Assembly (NCBI RefSeq): GCF_905171765.1
Contig: NC_053391.1
Span: 693,213,035 to 693,277,034, forward strand
DNA length: 64,000 nt
DNA from: Bufo bufo
Taxonomy: Eukaryota > Chordata > Amphibia > Anura > Bufonidae
Reading direction: 5' to 3'
Shown here piece after piece: positions 45,784 through 56,395 of the stretch. Under the pieces are notes generated by a model, which was not told the origin of the DNA, searched no databases, and was given only the letters and a program-made list of their open reading frames with translations. The number at the start of each line of letters is the position of its first letter. Within the stretch, counting starts at the first letter, position 1. The position numbers were made by a program, and so were the translations under genes.

Positions 45784-46725
45784 ATGAATCCCACTGATGT
45801 TCCCCTGCCAAGCCTGGAGGACCTCACCGCCATTGTGGTCCAGCAGGGTCAACAGCTGGCCCAGTTGACCGATATGTTGCAGCAGCTCCTGCCTTCTCAG
45901 CAACAGCCAGCTCCTCCGTCTGCTCCTGCTGCATCACCTCCGCCTGCAGTTACCACCGGTTCCAGAATCCGTTTGTCCCTACCAGACAAATATGACGGAG
46001 ATCCTAAGCAGTGCCGTGGGTTCTTGTCGCAGTGCTCTCTCCACCTCGAGCTTCTGTCTGACCAGTTTCCTTCTGAGCGAGCCAAGGTAGCCTTTATTCT
46101 CAGTTTACTGTCCGGGAAGGCCCTGGCCTGGGCTACACCACTATGGGACCGCACAGATCCTGCCACCGCTTCCGTCCAGAGCTTCTGCCTAGAGTTCCGG
46201 AATGTTTTTGAGGATCCTGCCCGGGTTACCTCCGCAGAGACTGCCTTACTAAATTTGACCCAAGGAGGTTCTTCCGTGGGTGACTATGCCATTCAGTTCC
46301 GCACCCTGGCCTCTGAGCTGAACTGGAACAATGAAGCCCTTTGCGCCACCTTCAAGAAAGGACTTAACAGTGAAGTAAAGGACGTTCTGGCTGCACGTGA
46401 GCTTCCTTCCACTCTTAGTGACCTCATCTTGCTGGCCACTAGGATAGACAAACGTTTCGCCGAAAGACAAGAGGAACTCCTCCTTGAAAAGGAAAAAGCT
46501 CGTTCTAGACGCTTTCCTCGTCTGGTTCCCGTTTTTCCGCATCCACCTCAACCCGCTACTGGGTTTTCCGCCGTGGAAGCCATGCAGGTGGATCGGTCAC
46601 GCTTGACTCCGCAAGAACGAAGCCGCCGCAGAAACGAGAACCTGTGTCTGTACTGTGCCAGTACCGAGCACTTCCTTAGAGATTGTCCTCTCCGTCCACC
46701 GCGTTCGGGAAACGCTCGCACCTAG
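45784..46725 (+). CDS. gag: gag (capsid/nucleocapsid) of the LTR element
   Basis: An intact 313-codon frame beginning MNPTDVPLPSLEDL 13 bases after the 5' LTR. The N-terminus has a short Q-rich coiled stretch (IVVQQGQQLAQLTDML). The middle has the capsid-like region of the sushi/RTL type (CRGFLSQCSLHLEL, then FILSLLSGKALAWA). Near the C-terminus a CX2CX4HX4C zinc knuckle is at residues 288-301. The first ATG after the LTR is taken as the start. A slippery heptamer lies ten bases before the stop, so Pol would be made by -1 frameshifting. Gag is the only uninterrupted gene of this copy; retained expression is possible but not shown. Confidence 0.93.
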   Translation: MNPTDVPLPSLEDLTAIVVQQGQQLAQLTDMLQQLLPSQQQPAPPSAPAASPPPAVTTGSRIRLSLPDKYDGDPKQCRGFLSQCSLHLELLSDQFPSERAKVAFILSLLSGKALAWATPLWDRTDPATASVQSFCLEFRNVFEDPARVTSAETALLNLTQGGSSVGDYAIQFRTLASELNWNNEALCATFKKGLNSEVKDVLAARELPSTLSDLILLATRIDKRFAERQEELLLEKEKARSRRFPRLVPVFPHPPQPATGFSAVEAMQVDRSRLTPQERSRRRNENLCLYCASTEHFLRDCPLRPPRSGNART

Positions 46726-46754
46726 TAAGCGTGGGAGAGGCGTTGCTAGGTGTG
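46707..46754 (+). promoter_or_regulatory. -1 ribosomal frameshift site with downstream stem
   Basis: The heptamer G-GGA-AAC at 46707-46713 is in the correct register with the gag frame (codons GGA and AAC). A one-base backward slip enters the protease frame. Three bases later cgcacctag (46717-46725) can pair with ctaggtgtg (46746-46754) in a nine-pair stem including one wobble pair, with a 20-base loop. The gag stop lies within the stem. Confidence 0.75.
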
Positions 46755-49700
46755 GATTCTTCCTCTCCACGTCTCATCATACCCGTGCAGTTGATCATCT
46801 CTTCCAACTCCTCTTTCTCCGCAGCCGCCTTCTTGGATTCCGGTTCAGCTGGCAACTTCATTCATGCCTCCTTGGTTGACAAGTACCGTATTCCTGTAAT
46901 CCATCTACCCAAGCCGTTTTTCATCTCTACTGTTAACGGTGAGAGACTCTCAGCCACCGTGCAGTTCCGTACCCAGCCTCTGCAGATGGACATCGGAATA
47001 TTTCATACCGAGACTTTAGAGTTCTTTGTCCTTCCCTTCTGTTCCTCCGAACTCCTCCTGGGTCTGCCGTGGCTTCAACATCATAGTCCTGTCCTGAATT
47101 GGTCCACCGGTGAGATCCTGCGTTGGGGCTCCTCCTGTTCGGACCGCTGTCTCAAGCCTGCTCTGGTCAAACAGAACCCGCAAGTTTCTCCGCCTTCTGG
47201 GCTGCCCAAGCCATACCATTCCTTCACGGATGTTTTCTGCAAGAAACAAGCTGAGGTTCTTCCTCCTCACTGATCCTATGATTGCCCGATCGACCTGATA
47301 CTCGGTTCTACTCCACCTCCGGGCAGAATTTATCCTCTCTCACCTCCTGAGACTCTTGCCATGTCCGACTATATACGTGAGAACCTACAGAGAGGATTCA
47401 TAAGAAAATCTTCTTCTCCTGCTGGGGCCGGTTTTTTCCTTTGTGACAAAAAAAGACGGCTCCCTCCGCCTCTGCATTGACTACAGAGGTCTTAATAAAA
47501 TTACCATCAAGAACCGTTACCCTCTGCCTCTAATCTCTGAGCTATTTGATCGTCTCCGAGGGGCTAAGATCTTCACTAAATTGGACCTTCGTGGGGCCTA
47601 TAATCTGATCCGTATCCGTGAGGGAGACGAATGGAAGACCGCCTTTAACACAAGGGACGGCCATTTTGAGTAGTTGGTGATGCCCTTCGGCCTCTGCAAC
47701 GCACCTGCTGTCTTCCAGGAATTTGTCAATGATATTTTCAGGGACTTACTCTACACCTGCGTGGTCGTATACCTGGATGATATCCTCATCTTTTCCTCCA
47801 ATTTGGATCAACACCGGGTCCATGTGCAACAAGTTCTTACTCGTCTTAGGAGAAATCGCCTGTACGCTAAACTTGAAAAATGTCTTTTTGAACGGACCTC
47901 CCTGCCTTTCCTGGGATACATTATCTCAGCCCAAGGACTTCAAATGGACCCAGCCAAACTCTCGACGGTTCTGGATTGGCCACGTCCCTCTGGTCTACGA
48001 GCCATACAAAGATTTCTGGGCTTTGCGAATTACTACAGGCAATTCATCCCTCACTATTCCACTCTGGTAGCTCCTATCGTGTCCCTCACTAGAAAAGGAG
48101 CTAACCCCAAATCCTGGCCTTCCCAAGCCGAGGAAGCCTTCCAGTCCCTGAAATCCGCCTTTGCCTCTGCACCCGTTCTCTCTAGACCAGATTCCACCAA
48201 GCCCTTCTCTCTTGAAGTGGATGCCTCCTCGGTGGGAGCCGGAGCTGTCCTCACCCAGAAGTCTTCCCGGGGCAAGACTTCGACTTGTGGCTTCTTTTCA
48301 AAGACAATCTCTTCCGCAGAGAGAAATTACTCCATTGGGGACAGTGAACTGCTGGCTATTAAATTGGCACTGGAGGAATGGAGACATTTACTCGAGAGCG
48401 CCACACATCCTGTGTACATCTTCACGGACCACAAGAACCTGGCTTATCTCCAGTCTGCTCAGAGATTAAATCCCCGTCAGGCTCGTTGGTCTCTGTTCTT
48501 CGCCCGCTTTAACTTTGAGATCCATTTCCGTCCGGCTTGTAAGAACATTAGGGCAGATACTCTGTCTCGCTCCTCTGATGTGGTGGGCGACGAGTTAACA
48601 CCTCAATATATTATCCCTCCAGAACGCCTTATTACAGTCGCTCCCGTGGACCTGCGCCTTCTTCCTCCTGGCAAATCCTACGTACCTCCACGTCAGCGGC
48701 TGCCAATTCTCAAGTGGGGCCACGCCTCCCCTTTTGCCGGTCATCCAGGGGTGCTAAAGTCTCTCCAACTAATCTCCCAAAGGTACTGGTGGCCTTCTCT
48801 GGAGAAAGATGTCTCGGACTTCGTCCAGGCCTGTATGATTTGCGCCCGGGATAAATCGCCTCGCCAGAAACCAGCGGGTCTCCTCTTGCCTCTACCTGTT
48901 CCTGAAGTTCCCTGGTCTCACATCGCCATGGACTTTATTACGGATCTTCCCTCCTCCCATGGCAAGTCCGTTATTTGAGTCGTGGTGGATCGCTTCTCCA
49001 AGATGGCTCACTTCGTACCCCTGCCCGGTCTACCCTCTGCACCCATGTTGGCCAAACAATTGTTCCAACACATCTTCCGTCTCCATGGCCTTCCCAAACA
49101 TATTGTCTCGGATCGTGGGGTACAATTCGTCTCCAAATTCTGGAGGGCTCTATGTGCTCAGCTCGGGATCAAATTGGACTTTTCTTCTTCGTACCATCCT
49201 CAATCTAACGGCCAAGTAGAACGGGTGAACCAGATTTTGGGTGACTATCTGCGTCACTTTGTATCCTCACGCCATGATGACTACAAACAATCCTCTGCCT
49301 CTAACAAGTCTCCTTTCTTTGTAGTTTTTGGCGTCATCCTCTTCCACCTCTGCCGCAGTCTCCCACTCCTTCTTCTGTACCTGCCGTGGACAGTCTTGTA
49401 CAGGATTTTTCCTCCATCTGGCGAGAAACCCACGCTGCTCTCCTCAGGGCTTCCGCCCGTATGAAGGTTCAAGCTGACAAGAGACGCAGATCTCCACCGG
49501 AATTTCGCCTGGGTGACAAGGTGTGGCTCTCCTCTAGGTACATCCGATTTAGGGTCCCAAGTTACAAATTGGGCCCTCGTTTCTTGGGACCCTATAAAAT
49601 CAAGAGTCGTATCAATCAAGTTTGTTATCAGCTCCATCTTCCTCCCTCCCTCCGAATCCATAACTCCTTCCATGTCTCCCTTCTTAAACCTGCTGTCTTT

Positions 49701-49924
49701 AACCGTTTTTCTCCCAAGCTTGTTTCTCCCACCCCTGTCGCCGGTACCTCCGATATATTCTCTGTCAAGGAGATCTTGGCGACCAAGATCTCCCGGGGGA
49801 AAAGATTTTTTTTGGTCGACTGGGAGGGCTGCTGTCCTGAGGAGAGGTCATGGGAGCCGGAGGAGAACATGCTGGACCGCAGTCTCATCCGCAAGTTCTT
49901 CGGCACCAAAAAGGGAGGGAGACC

Positions 49925-49943
49925 AAAGGGGGGGGGGGGGTAC
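49925..49943 (+). other. Polypurine tract
   Basis: aaagggggggggggggtac directly precedes the 3' LTR, as expected of the plus-strand primer. Confidence 0.8.
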
Positions 49944-50541
49944 TGTTACGCTGAGCACTCCGGGTCCCCCAGGCAGCACTCCAGCGTCTCGGCGTGTGCG
50001 TCCTCGCTCTCTATGGCGCACGCGCGCCGGGACTCTTAGATTCAAAGGACCAGTGCACCAGTGATTGGTGCCTGGTCCAAAGGGGTTATTAAGGGTTAAG
50101 GTTGTGAGAGGCAGTGCTGACTTAATTAGGCTGCACCTGTGCACTGCCCATTTATACCTTCTCCTCCCACAGCTTTCTGCCGGATCTTTGTGCCTTGTGC
50201 CTCAGAGAAAGCGTTCCCTTCTATGTTAGTTTGCCTTACCTGTTGCCGTACCCGTTGCTACCGTCCACTCGCCTTTGAACCTTTGCCGCCTGCCCTGACC
50301 GCTGCTACGTCCGACTACGCTCTTGCCTTCTCCCTGTGTACCACGCCTTATCAGCTGCCAGAGAGGTCGAGTTGTTACTAGGGGACACGACCTGGTAGTT
50401 ACCCGCCGCGGCAAATCCATCCCGCTTTGCGGCGGGCTCTGGTGAAGACCAGTAACTGCTTAGAACCGGTCCTCTAGTAGAACCCGCGCCATCGCCTCTC
50501 TGGTCCAGAGGATTCACTACCTGTCCTGCCGGTTCGTGACA
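49944..50541 (+). repeat. 3' LTR
   Basis: 598 bases, TGTTACG...GTGACA, nearly identical to the 5' LTR. It is followed by the target duplication ATAGT and then the resumed minisatellite. Confidence 0.96.
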
Positions 50542-50546
50542 ATAGT

Positions 50547-53135
50547 ACTTATATTCTTGTACATAGGAGGCAGTATTATAGTAGTTATATTCTTGTACAT
50601 AGGAGGCAGTATTATAGTAGTTATATTCTTGTACATAGGAGCAGTATTCTAGTAGTTATATTCTTGTACATAGGAGCAGTATTCTAGTAGTTATATTCTT
50701 GTACATAGGAGCAGTATTATAGTAGTTATATTCTTGTACATAGGAGGCAGTATTATAGTAGTTATATTCTTGTACATAGGAGCAGTATTATAGTAGTTAT
50801 ATTCTTGTACATAGGAGCAGTATTATAGTAGTTATATTCTTGTACATAGGAGCAGTATTCTAGTAGTTATATTCTTGTACATAGGAGCAGTATTATAGTA
50901 GTTATATTCTTGTACATAGGAGGCAGTATTATAGTAGTTATATTCTTGTACATAGGAGGCAGTATTATAGTAGTTATATTCTTGTACATAGGAGCAGTAT
51001 TATAGTAGTTATATTCTTGTACATAGGAGCAGTATTATAGTAGTTATATTCTTGTACATAGGAGCAGTATTCTAGTAGTTATATTCTTGTACATAGGAGC
51101 AGTATTATAGTAGTTATATTCTTGTACATAGGAGGCAGTATTATAGTAGTTATATTCTTGTACATAGGAGGCAGTATTATAGTAGTTATATTCTTGTACA
51201 TAGGAGCAGTATTATAGTAGTTATATTCTTGTACATAGGAGCAGTATTATAGTAGTTATATTCTTGTACATAGGAGGCACTATTATAGTAGTTATATTAC
51301 TGTACATTGGAGCAGTATTATAGTAGTTATATTCTTGTACATAGGAGCAGTATTATAGTAGTTATATTCTTGTACATAGGAGCAGTACTATAGTAGTTAT
51401 ATTCTTGTACATAGGAGGCAGTATTATAGTAGTTATATTCTTGTACATAGGAGGCAGTATTATAGTAGTTATATTCTTGTACATAGGAGCAGTATTATAG
51501 TAGTTATATTCTTGTACATAGGAGCAGTATTATAGTAGTTATATTCTTGTACATAGGAGCAGTATTATAGTAGTTATATTCTTGTACATAGGAGGCACTA
51601 TTATAGTAGTTATATTCTTGTACATAGGAGCAGTATTATAGTAGTTATATTCTTGTACATAGGAGCAGTATTATAGTAGTTATATTCTCGTACATAGGAG
51701 CAGTATTATAGCAGTTATATTCTTGTACATAGGAGGCAGTATTATAGCAGTTATATTCTTGTACATAGGAGCAGTATTATAGTAGTTATATTCTTGTACA
51801 TAGGAGGCAGTATTATAGTAGTTATATTCTTGTACATAGGAGCAGTATTATAGTAGTTATATTCTCATACATAGGAGCAGTATTATAGCAGTTATATTCT
51901 TGTACATAGGAGGCAGTATTATAGCAGTTATATTCTTGTACATAGGAGGCAGTATTATAGTAGTTATATTCTTGTACATAGGAGCAGTATTATAGTAGTT
52001 ATATTCTTGTACATAGGAGCAGTATTATAGTAGTTATATTCCTGTACATAGGAGCAGTATTGTAGTAGTTATATTCTTGTACATAGGAGCAGTATTATAG
52101 TAGTTATATTCTTGTACATAGGAGCAGTATTATAGTAGTTATATTCTTGTACATAGGAGCAGTATTATAGTCGTTATATTCTTGTACATAGGAGCAGTAT
52201 TATAGTAGTTATATTCTTGTACTTTGGAGGCAGTATTATAGTAGTTATATTCTTGTACATAGGAGCAGTATTATAGTAGTTATATTCTTGTACATAGGAG
52301 CAGTATTATAGTAGTTATATTCTTGTACATAGGAGCAGTATTATAGTAGTTATATTCTTGTACATAGGAGGCAGTATTATAGTAGTTATATTCTTGTACA
52401 TAGGAGCAGTATTATAGTAGTTATATTCTCATACATAGGAGCAGTATTATAGCAGTTATATTCTTGTACATAGGAGGCAGTATTATAGCAGTTATATTCT
52501 TGTACATAGGAGGCAGTATTATAGTAGTTATATTCTTGTACATAGGAGCAGTATTATAGTAGTTATATTCTTGTACATAGGAGCAGTATTATAGTAGTTA
52601 TATTCCTGTACATAGGAGCAGTATTGTAGTAGTTATATTCTTGTACATAGGAGCAGTATTATAGTAGTTATATTCTTGTACATAGGAGCAGTATTATAGT
52701 AGTTATAGTCTTGTACATAGGAGCAGTATTATAGTCGTTATATTCTTGTACATAGGAGCAGTATTATAGTAGTTATATTCTTGTACATAGGAGGCAGTAT
52801 TATAGTAGTTATATTCTTGTACATAGGAGCAGTATTATAGTAGTTATATTCTTGTACAGAGGAGCAGTATTATAGTAGTTATTTTCTTGTACAGAGGAGC
52901 AGTATTATAGTAGTTATATTCTTGTACAGAGGAGCAGTATTATAGTAGTTATATTCTTGTATATAGGAGCAGTATTATAGTAGTTATATTCTTGTACATA
53001 GGAGCAGTATTATAGTAGTTATATTCTTGTACATAGGAGCAGTATTATAGTAGTTATTTTCTTGTACATAGGAGGCAGTATTATAGTAGTTATTTGCTTG
53101 TACATAGGAGGCAGTATTATAGTATTTATATTCTT
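50547..53135. repeat. 35/36-bp minisatellite, locus 2, right part
   Basis: About 73 copies. A 564-base block is duplicated in tandem: rare variants attctcatac (51861/52425), tgtagtag (52061/52625) and tcgttat (52171/52735) all recur at exactly 564 bases. Variants such as tattctagt are confined to the left end. Confidence 0.98.
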
Positions 53136-54072
53136 TAATTTTTATAGGGTTTAGTCAAAAGCGGGCAGTGTCATACAATGTGCATAGGAGAAAGCCTCTG
53201 CAAGAAAATATAAAATCTTTGTTCTCTCTAGGAGGAACATTCAGAATGTTATAAAATGTATTCAGAAGAACTGATTTTATAAGACGTCTTGACCATGTGA
53301 CTTATTCTTGGTTTCTGCAATTGAGTAGATAATGTAGGGGGTGACTGGAGAGGCTCTCTAAGTTAATGACACAGCAGGAACTTAAAGACAAATCACGCGT
53401 CCAATTCTCCTTTGTTCCATTCAAAAGCCACAAGTTTCAGGAGAACAATGGATTCTTTGCGTGTCGCCAGGATAAAGAAACGATTCAGCGCTTAATGGAC
53501 GGGAGGGAGAGAATAACACTTGAGATGTCTGTTTTCACCGATCTGGAGATCAGAAGAACATCCCGGAGTTGTTCCATCAAAACCAGAAACGGTTAGAACC
53601 TAACAAAAGCAATTTCAGGTGAATAGCAGCAAATTGCGCTAATGGATGCATCCGGCCGCGGCGGGGAACGCTCAGCATTTTAATCCCAAGATATTAATTT
53701 TCCATTATGTAAAAAAGAAAAGAATGAATAGACCTTCAGAGTTGGGAGCCGTAGGGAGCGTTTTTCGGTGAGTCATGTGATTGACAGCTTTCAGGTGGTG
53801 GGTCTGCAGCAACAAATAAAGCACTTGTGGCCCCTGCGCCGAGCTCGGAACATTCTGTGTCACCTCCGTGAACAAAGGGCGGATTTAGATAGGATACTGA
53901 GAACTCATGGAGCACAAAGAAAGTGGGTTTATTTAATTTTTATTTTTTATTTTAGTCATCTTAATTTACAGATTTTAATTAGGGATTTTTTGTATTAATT
54001 CTAAGAAATACTGCAATTCTCCTAAAAGAGAGTAATAGGGGGTATAAGGCAGGATTACTGAGCCGCTCCACT
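53136..54072. other. Single-copy-looking stretch, possible conserved elements
   Basis: No exon with PDE2A similarity is seen. 53380-53720 (for example gattcagcgcttaatgg and aagatattaattttcc) has the mixed, unrepeated composition of a conserved non-coding element. Confidence 0.35.
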
Positions 54073-54404
54073 AAGGCCTCATGCACATGACCGTTTTTCG
54101 GGTCCGCATTCGAGCCGCAGTTTTTGCGGCTCTGGTGCGGACCCATTCACTTCAATGGGGCCACAAAAAATGCGGACAGCACTCCGTGTGCTGTCCGCAT
54201 CCGTTGCTCCGTTCCGTGGCCCCACAATAAAAATATAGCATGTCCTATTCTTGTCCGTTTTGCGGACAAGAAAAGGCATTTCTACAATGGGCCGTCTGTT
54301 CCGTTCCGCAAATTGCGTGAGGTACACGGGTGGCTTCCGTTTTCTTTTGCGGATCCGCGGTTTGCGGACTGCACAAAACGCAACGGTCGTGTGCATGAGG
54401 CCTT
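54073..54404. mobile_element. Palindromic MITE (GGCCTCATGCACA family), good copy
   Basis: Ends aaggcctcatgcacatgacc and ggtcgtgtgcatgaggcctt. The interior is full of tgcggac/gtccgca dyads. The flanks (ccacta and taaggc) permit a TA target duplication, but the exact boundary is ambiguous. A degraded relative is at 2213-2443. Confidence 0.85.
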
Positions 54405-54560
54405 AAGGCTCATAGACACACTACAGAGGGCATAGGAGACACTGAAATACAAAAGCACAAAGTTACTTTACAAATTGGAATTAATAAATAATTGTGCCCT
54501 CATATAAGATCCAAAATCCTATGAAAGTCATATAAATTAGTGGAATGAATTTAAAAAATT

Positions 54561-54862
54561 TTCAACATTTTCAATATCTCCGCTTGCTCAGACCCATTCG
54601 CTCTCACAGAGGTTGATACAATTGTGTCCAGTCTAGACAATCCCCTGCGAGCTGAACAGCCTGGACTCCAGACTGATACATTTTCCTTGCATTGATACAT
54701 TGTAGCAACGTTCAGGACAGGAGAAAGATTTGTGCTGCTAGGATACATTGTAGCAAAGCCTCAGATGGAAAAGGTATTTATGCCTACAGAAGATTTTTGG
54801 CCTGCAGTTCCAAACAGTGAGGCTGTCATTCATTGACAGTAGGCAGAGATATTGAAAATGAT
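54561..54862. mobile_element. Foldback MITE, family F, copy 3
   Basis: The outer arms ttttcaatatctccgctt and aggcagagatattgaaaat are inverted copies. The interior shares gtgtccagtctagacaatc with copies 1 and 2. Confidence 0.75.
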
Positions 54863-55231
54863 AAGCCGTTAAAACACAAGGGGAGAGGGGTTTATTATAT
54901 ATTTTTTTATTATACTGAAATAAAAGCGTATTTCAGGCGCAGATGGCGGCACAATGCAAACGCCGCCTCTCCCCCATACACGCTGCCGCCTCTTCCGCCG
55001 GGGTCCCGACCGGATGTGGCGGCTTTCTTTTCCGGTTCGGCTGTATTATAGTCAAAGCAGCTGAAGAGTAAAAAAAAGAGGTCACTTCCAGTCTGGACCC
55101 AGCGGAAGAGCCCACAGCATGCACGAGTGCAGGGGGACAGCGGAGCGAGGGCGGGTAAGTACCATGTAAAACATCTTCACTCCACAGGTTAGTAACAAGC
55201 CCCAATTAGGGAAAAGGCCCGGAGAACCCCT
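54863..55231. other. GC-rich composite sequence, probably repeat-derived
   Basis: A GC-rich block (54940-55160) ends in ggagaacccctttaa, the usual end of TTAA-type elements. No coding sequence is supported. Confidence 0.35.
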
Positions 55232-55448
55232 TTAAGTATCAGGTTGTGGGGGTCTGACTGCTGGGACCCCTGCCTATCATGAAAACAGGGTTCCTATGCC
55301 CCAGAACGAATGGAGCAGTAGGGAACACATGCTCGAAACTGTTGTTCCATCCATACTAGGTTAGAAGGGACCCCCTTTCTCATGATTAATAGGGTCCCAG
55401 CGGTTAGAGCCCACTGATCAGATTTCTAATTTGGAAAAACCCCTTTAA
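55232..55448. mobile_element. TTAA-flanked element, degraded copy 2
   Basis: TTAA is present at 55232-55235 and 55445-55448. The interior shares acagggttcctatgcccc and gggtcccagcgg with the element at 16751-17165. Confidence 0.5.
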
Positions 55449-56058
55449 GCTTCATTTATACAAAACCAGAAAAACCTTAAAGGGGGTCTCCATGTATAAC
55501 AGGGGGAGCCCTGTGTGGGGATATGATCTCATAGGGGGTGCAAAGTCAGAAGTCACAACCGGACCATGATGACCAAAGACCCCTTTACCGCATAAGAAGA
55601 CTCCAGTATTACAAATGGCACATAGAGGGTGGGGGCCCCTGAATTGGGCCCCAGGAGCTTCACGTTACAGCTGTCTTCCATGTTGTGTAGACAGCATAAA
55701 ATGAAACAGAAGCATTTCCACTTTTGGAGTCTAGTGAATGCGCTCACATACTGACCACTGTGTGGCGCTGCAAGTCACTGGATACTGGGGTTGGTCGGAC
55801 AGGTTTCCATGGTAAGAAAGATTTGTAACAATGTATAAATACAATGTGATCATGGACAGGCACGGTCTCCATGGTGACCTGAACTATGCACCTCTAGGTG
55901 CAATACTGCTGTGCGTCAGTGGTAACCGCAGAAATTCACAAAGTTACATCACAAAACCTGCAGCCGGTCATGTCACAATCTCCAGAATTAAAATCAACTC
56001 CTATTGGAGGCCAAATCCAAAGCACTGCAGTGATCTCCTAGTTTCATGGACCTTAAAA
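55449..56058. other. Sequence without recognised gene
   Basis: Short open frames exist on both strands but lack splice context or similarity. Unassigned. Confidence 0.4.
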
Positions 56059-56135
56059 GGGTTGTCCAAGATTACAAAAACATGGCTGCTTTATTAAAAA
56101 AACAGCACCACCCCTGTCCACAGAAACTGCACCCC
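56059..56135. mobile_element. Fragment of the ccaaaaacagc MITE family
   Basis: ggttgtccaagattacaaaa, then aaacagcaccacccctgtcc. This is one end only of the family seen at 22420 and 39886. Confidence 0.55.
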
Positions 56136-56293
56136 TTTAAACAATAAAATGTGTGATCTTAAAAACCATCCTCTTTGTTTACTATTCTACATAAATCTAG
56201 AATTGCTGATTAATTTCTTATTATAGCTGTATATCAGTCAGATCATTATTATTCTGATACAGACACAAAATTCCTTGCCTGACAAAATTCGAT

Positions 56294-56382
56294 CTGCTGC
56301 AGCCACCACCAGAGGGAGCAGAGTGCAGGCTGACCCTAAACTCAACAATAACATAGTGTGAAGTAAGCTCCCCCTAGTGGGA
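56294..56382. mobile_element. Small palindromic repeat with two CTCF-like cores, copy 3
   Basis: gctgcagccaccaccagagg on the left and gtaagctccccctagtgg on the right; a diverged copy of the element at 42629-42755. Confidence 0.6.
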
Positions 56383-56395
56383 ATGATTATCAAAT

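Larger units (their letters stand above)
46707..49943 (+). pseudogene. pol: pol (protease-RT-RNase H-integrase-chromodomain), disrupted
   Basis: Pol is readable in pieces. Protease (frame entered by -1 slip) has FLDSGSAGNF. A stop lies at 47271-47273, a frame change at about 47430-47445 and a stop at 47671-47673 within the reverse transcriptase. The catalytic YLDD is at about 47770-47781. RNase H begins near VDASSVGAG (about 48214). Integrase shows GHASPFAGHPG...CMIC, then MDFITDLP, SDRGVQF and NGQVERV, carrying the three acidic residues. A stop lies at 48976-48978 just before the integrase core. A short deletion with frame change near 49285-49385 follows. The last frame ends in a chromodomain (about 49750-49900, FLVDWEGC). 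The final frame runs on into the 3' LTR. At least three stops and two frame changes make Pol non-functional here. Confidence 0.93.
45181..50541 (+). mobile_element. Ty3/gypsy chromodomain LTR retrotransposon (sushi-like)
   Basis: A complete but pol-defective element. The LTRs at 45181-45770 and 49944-50541 begin TGTTACG and end GTGACA. The target duplication is ATAGT (45176-45180 and 50542-50546). The order gag, protease, reverse transcriptase, RNase H, integrase, chromodomain is that of chromoviruses, and the -1 gag/pol arrangement fits the vertebrate sushi group. The LTRs differ by roughly eight substitutions and two indels by eye, so the insertion is fairly recent. The coding breaks show this copy cannot make a full Pol protein. 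Confidence 0.96.
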
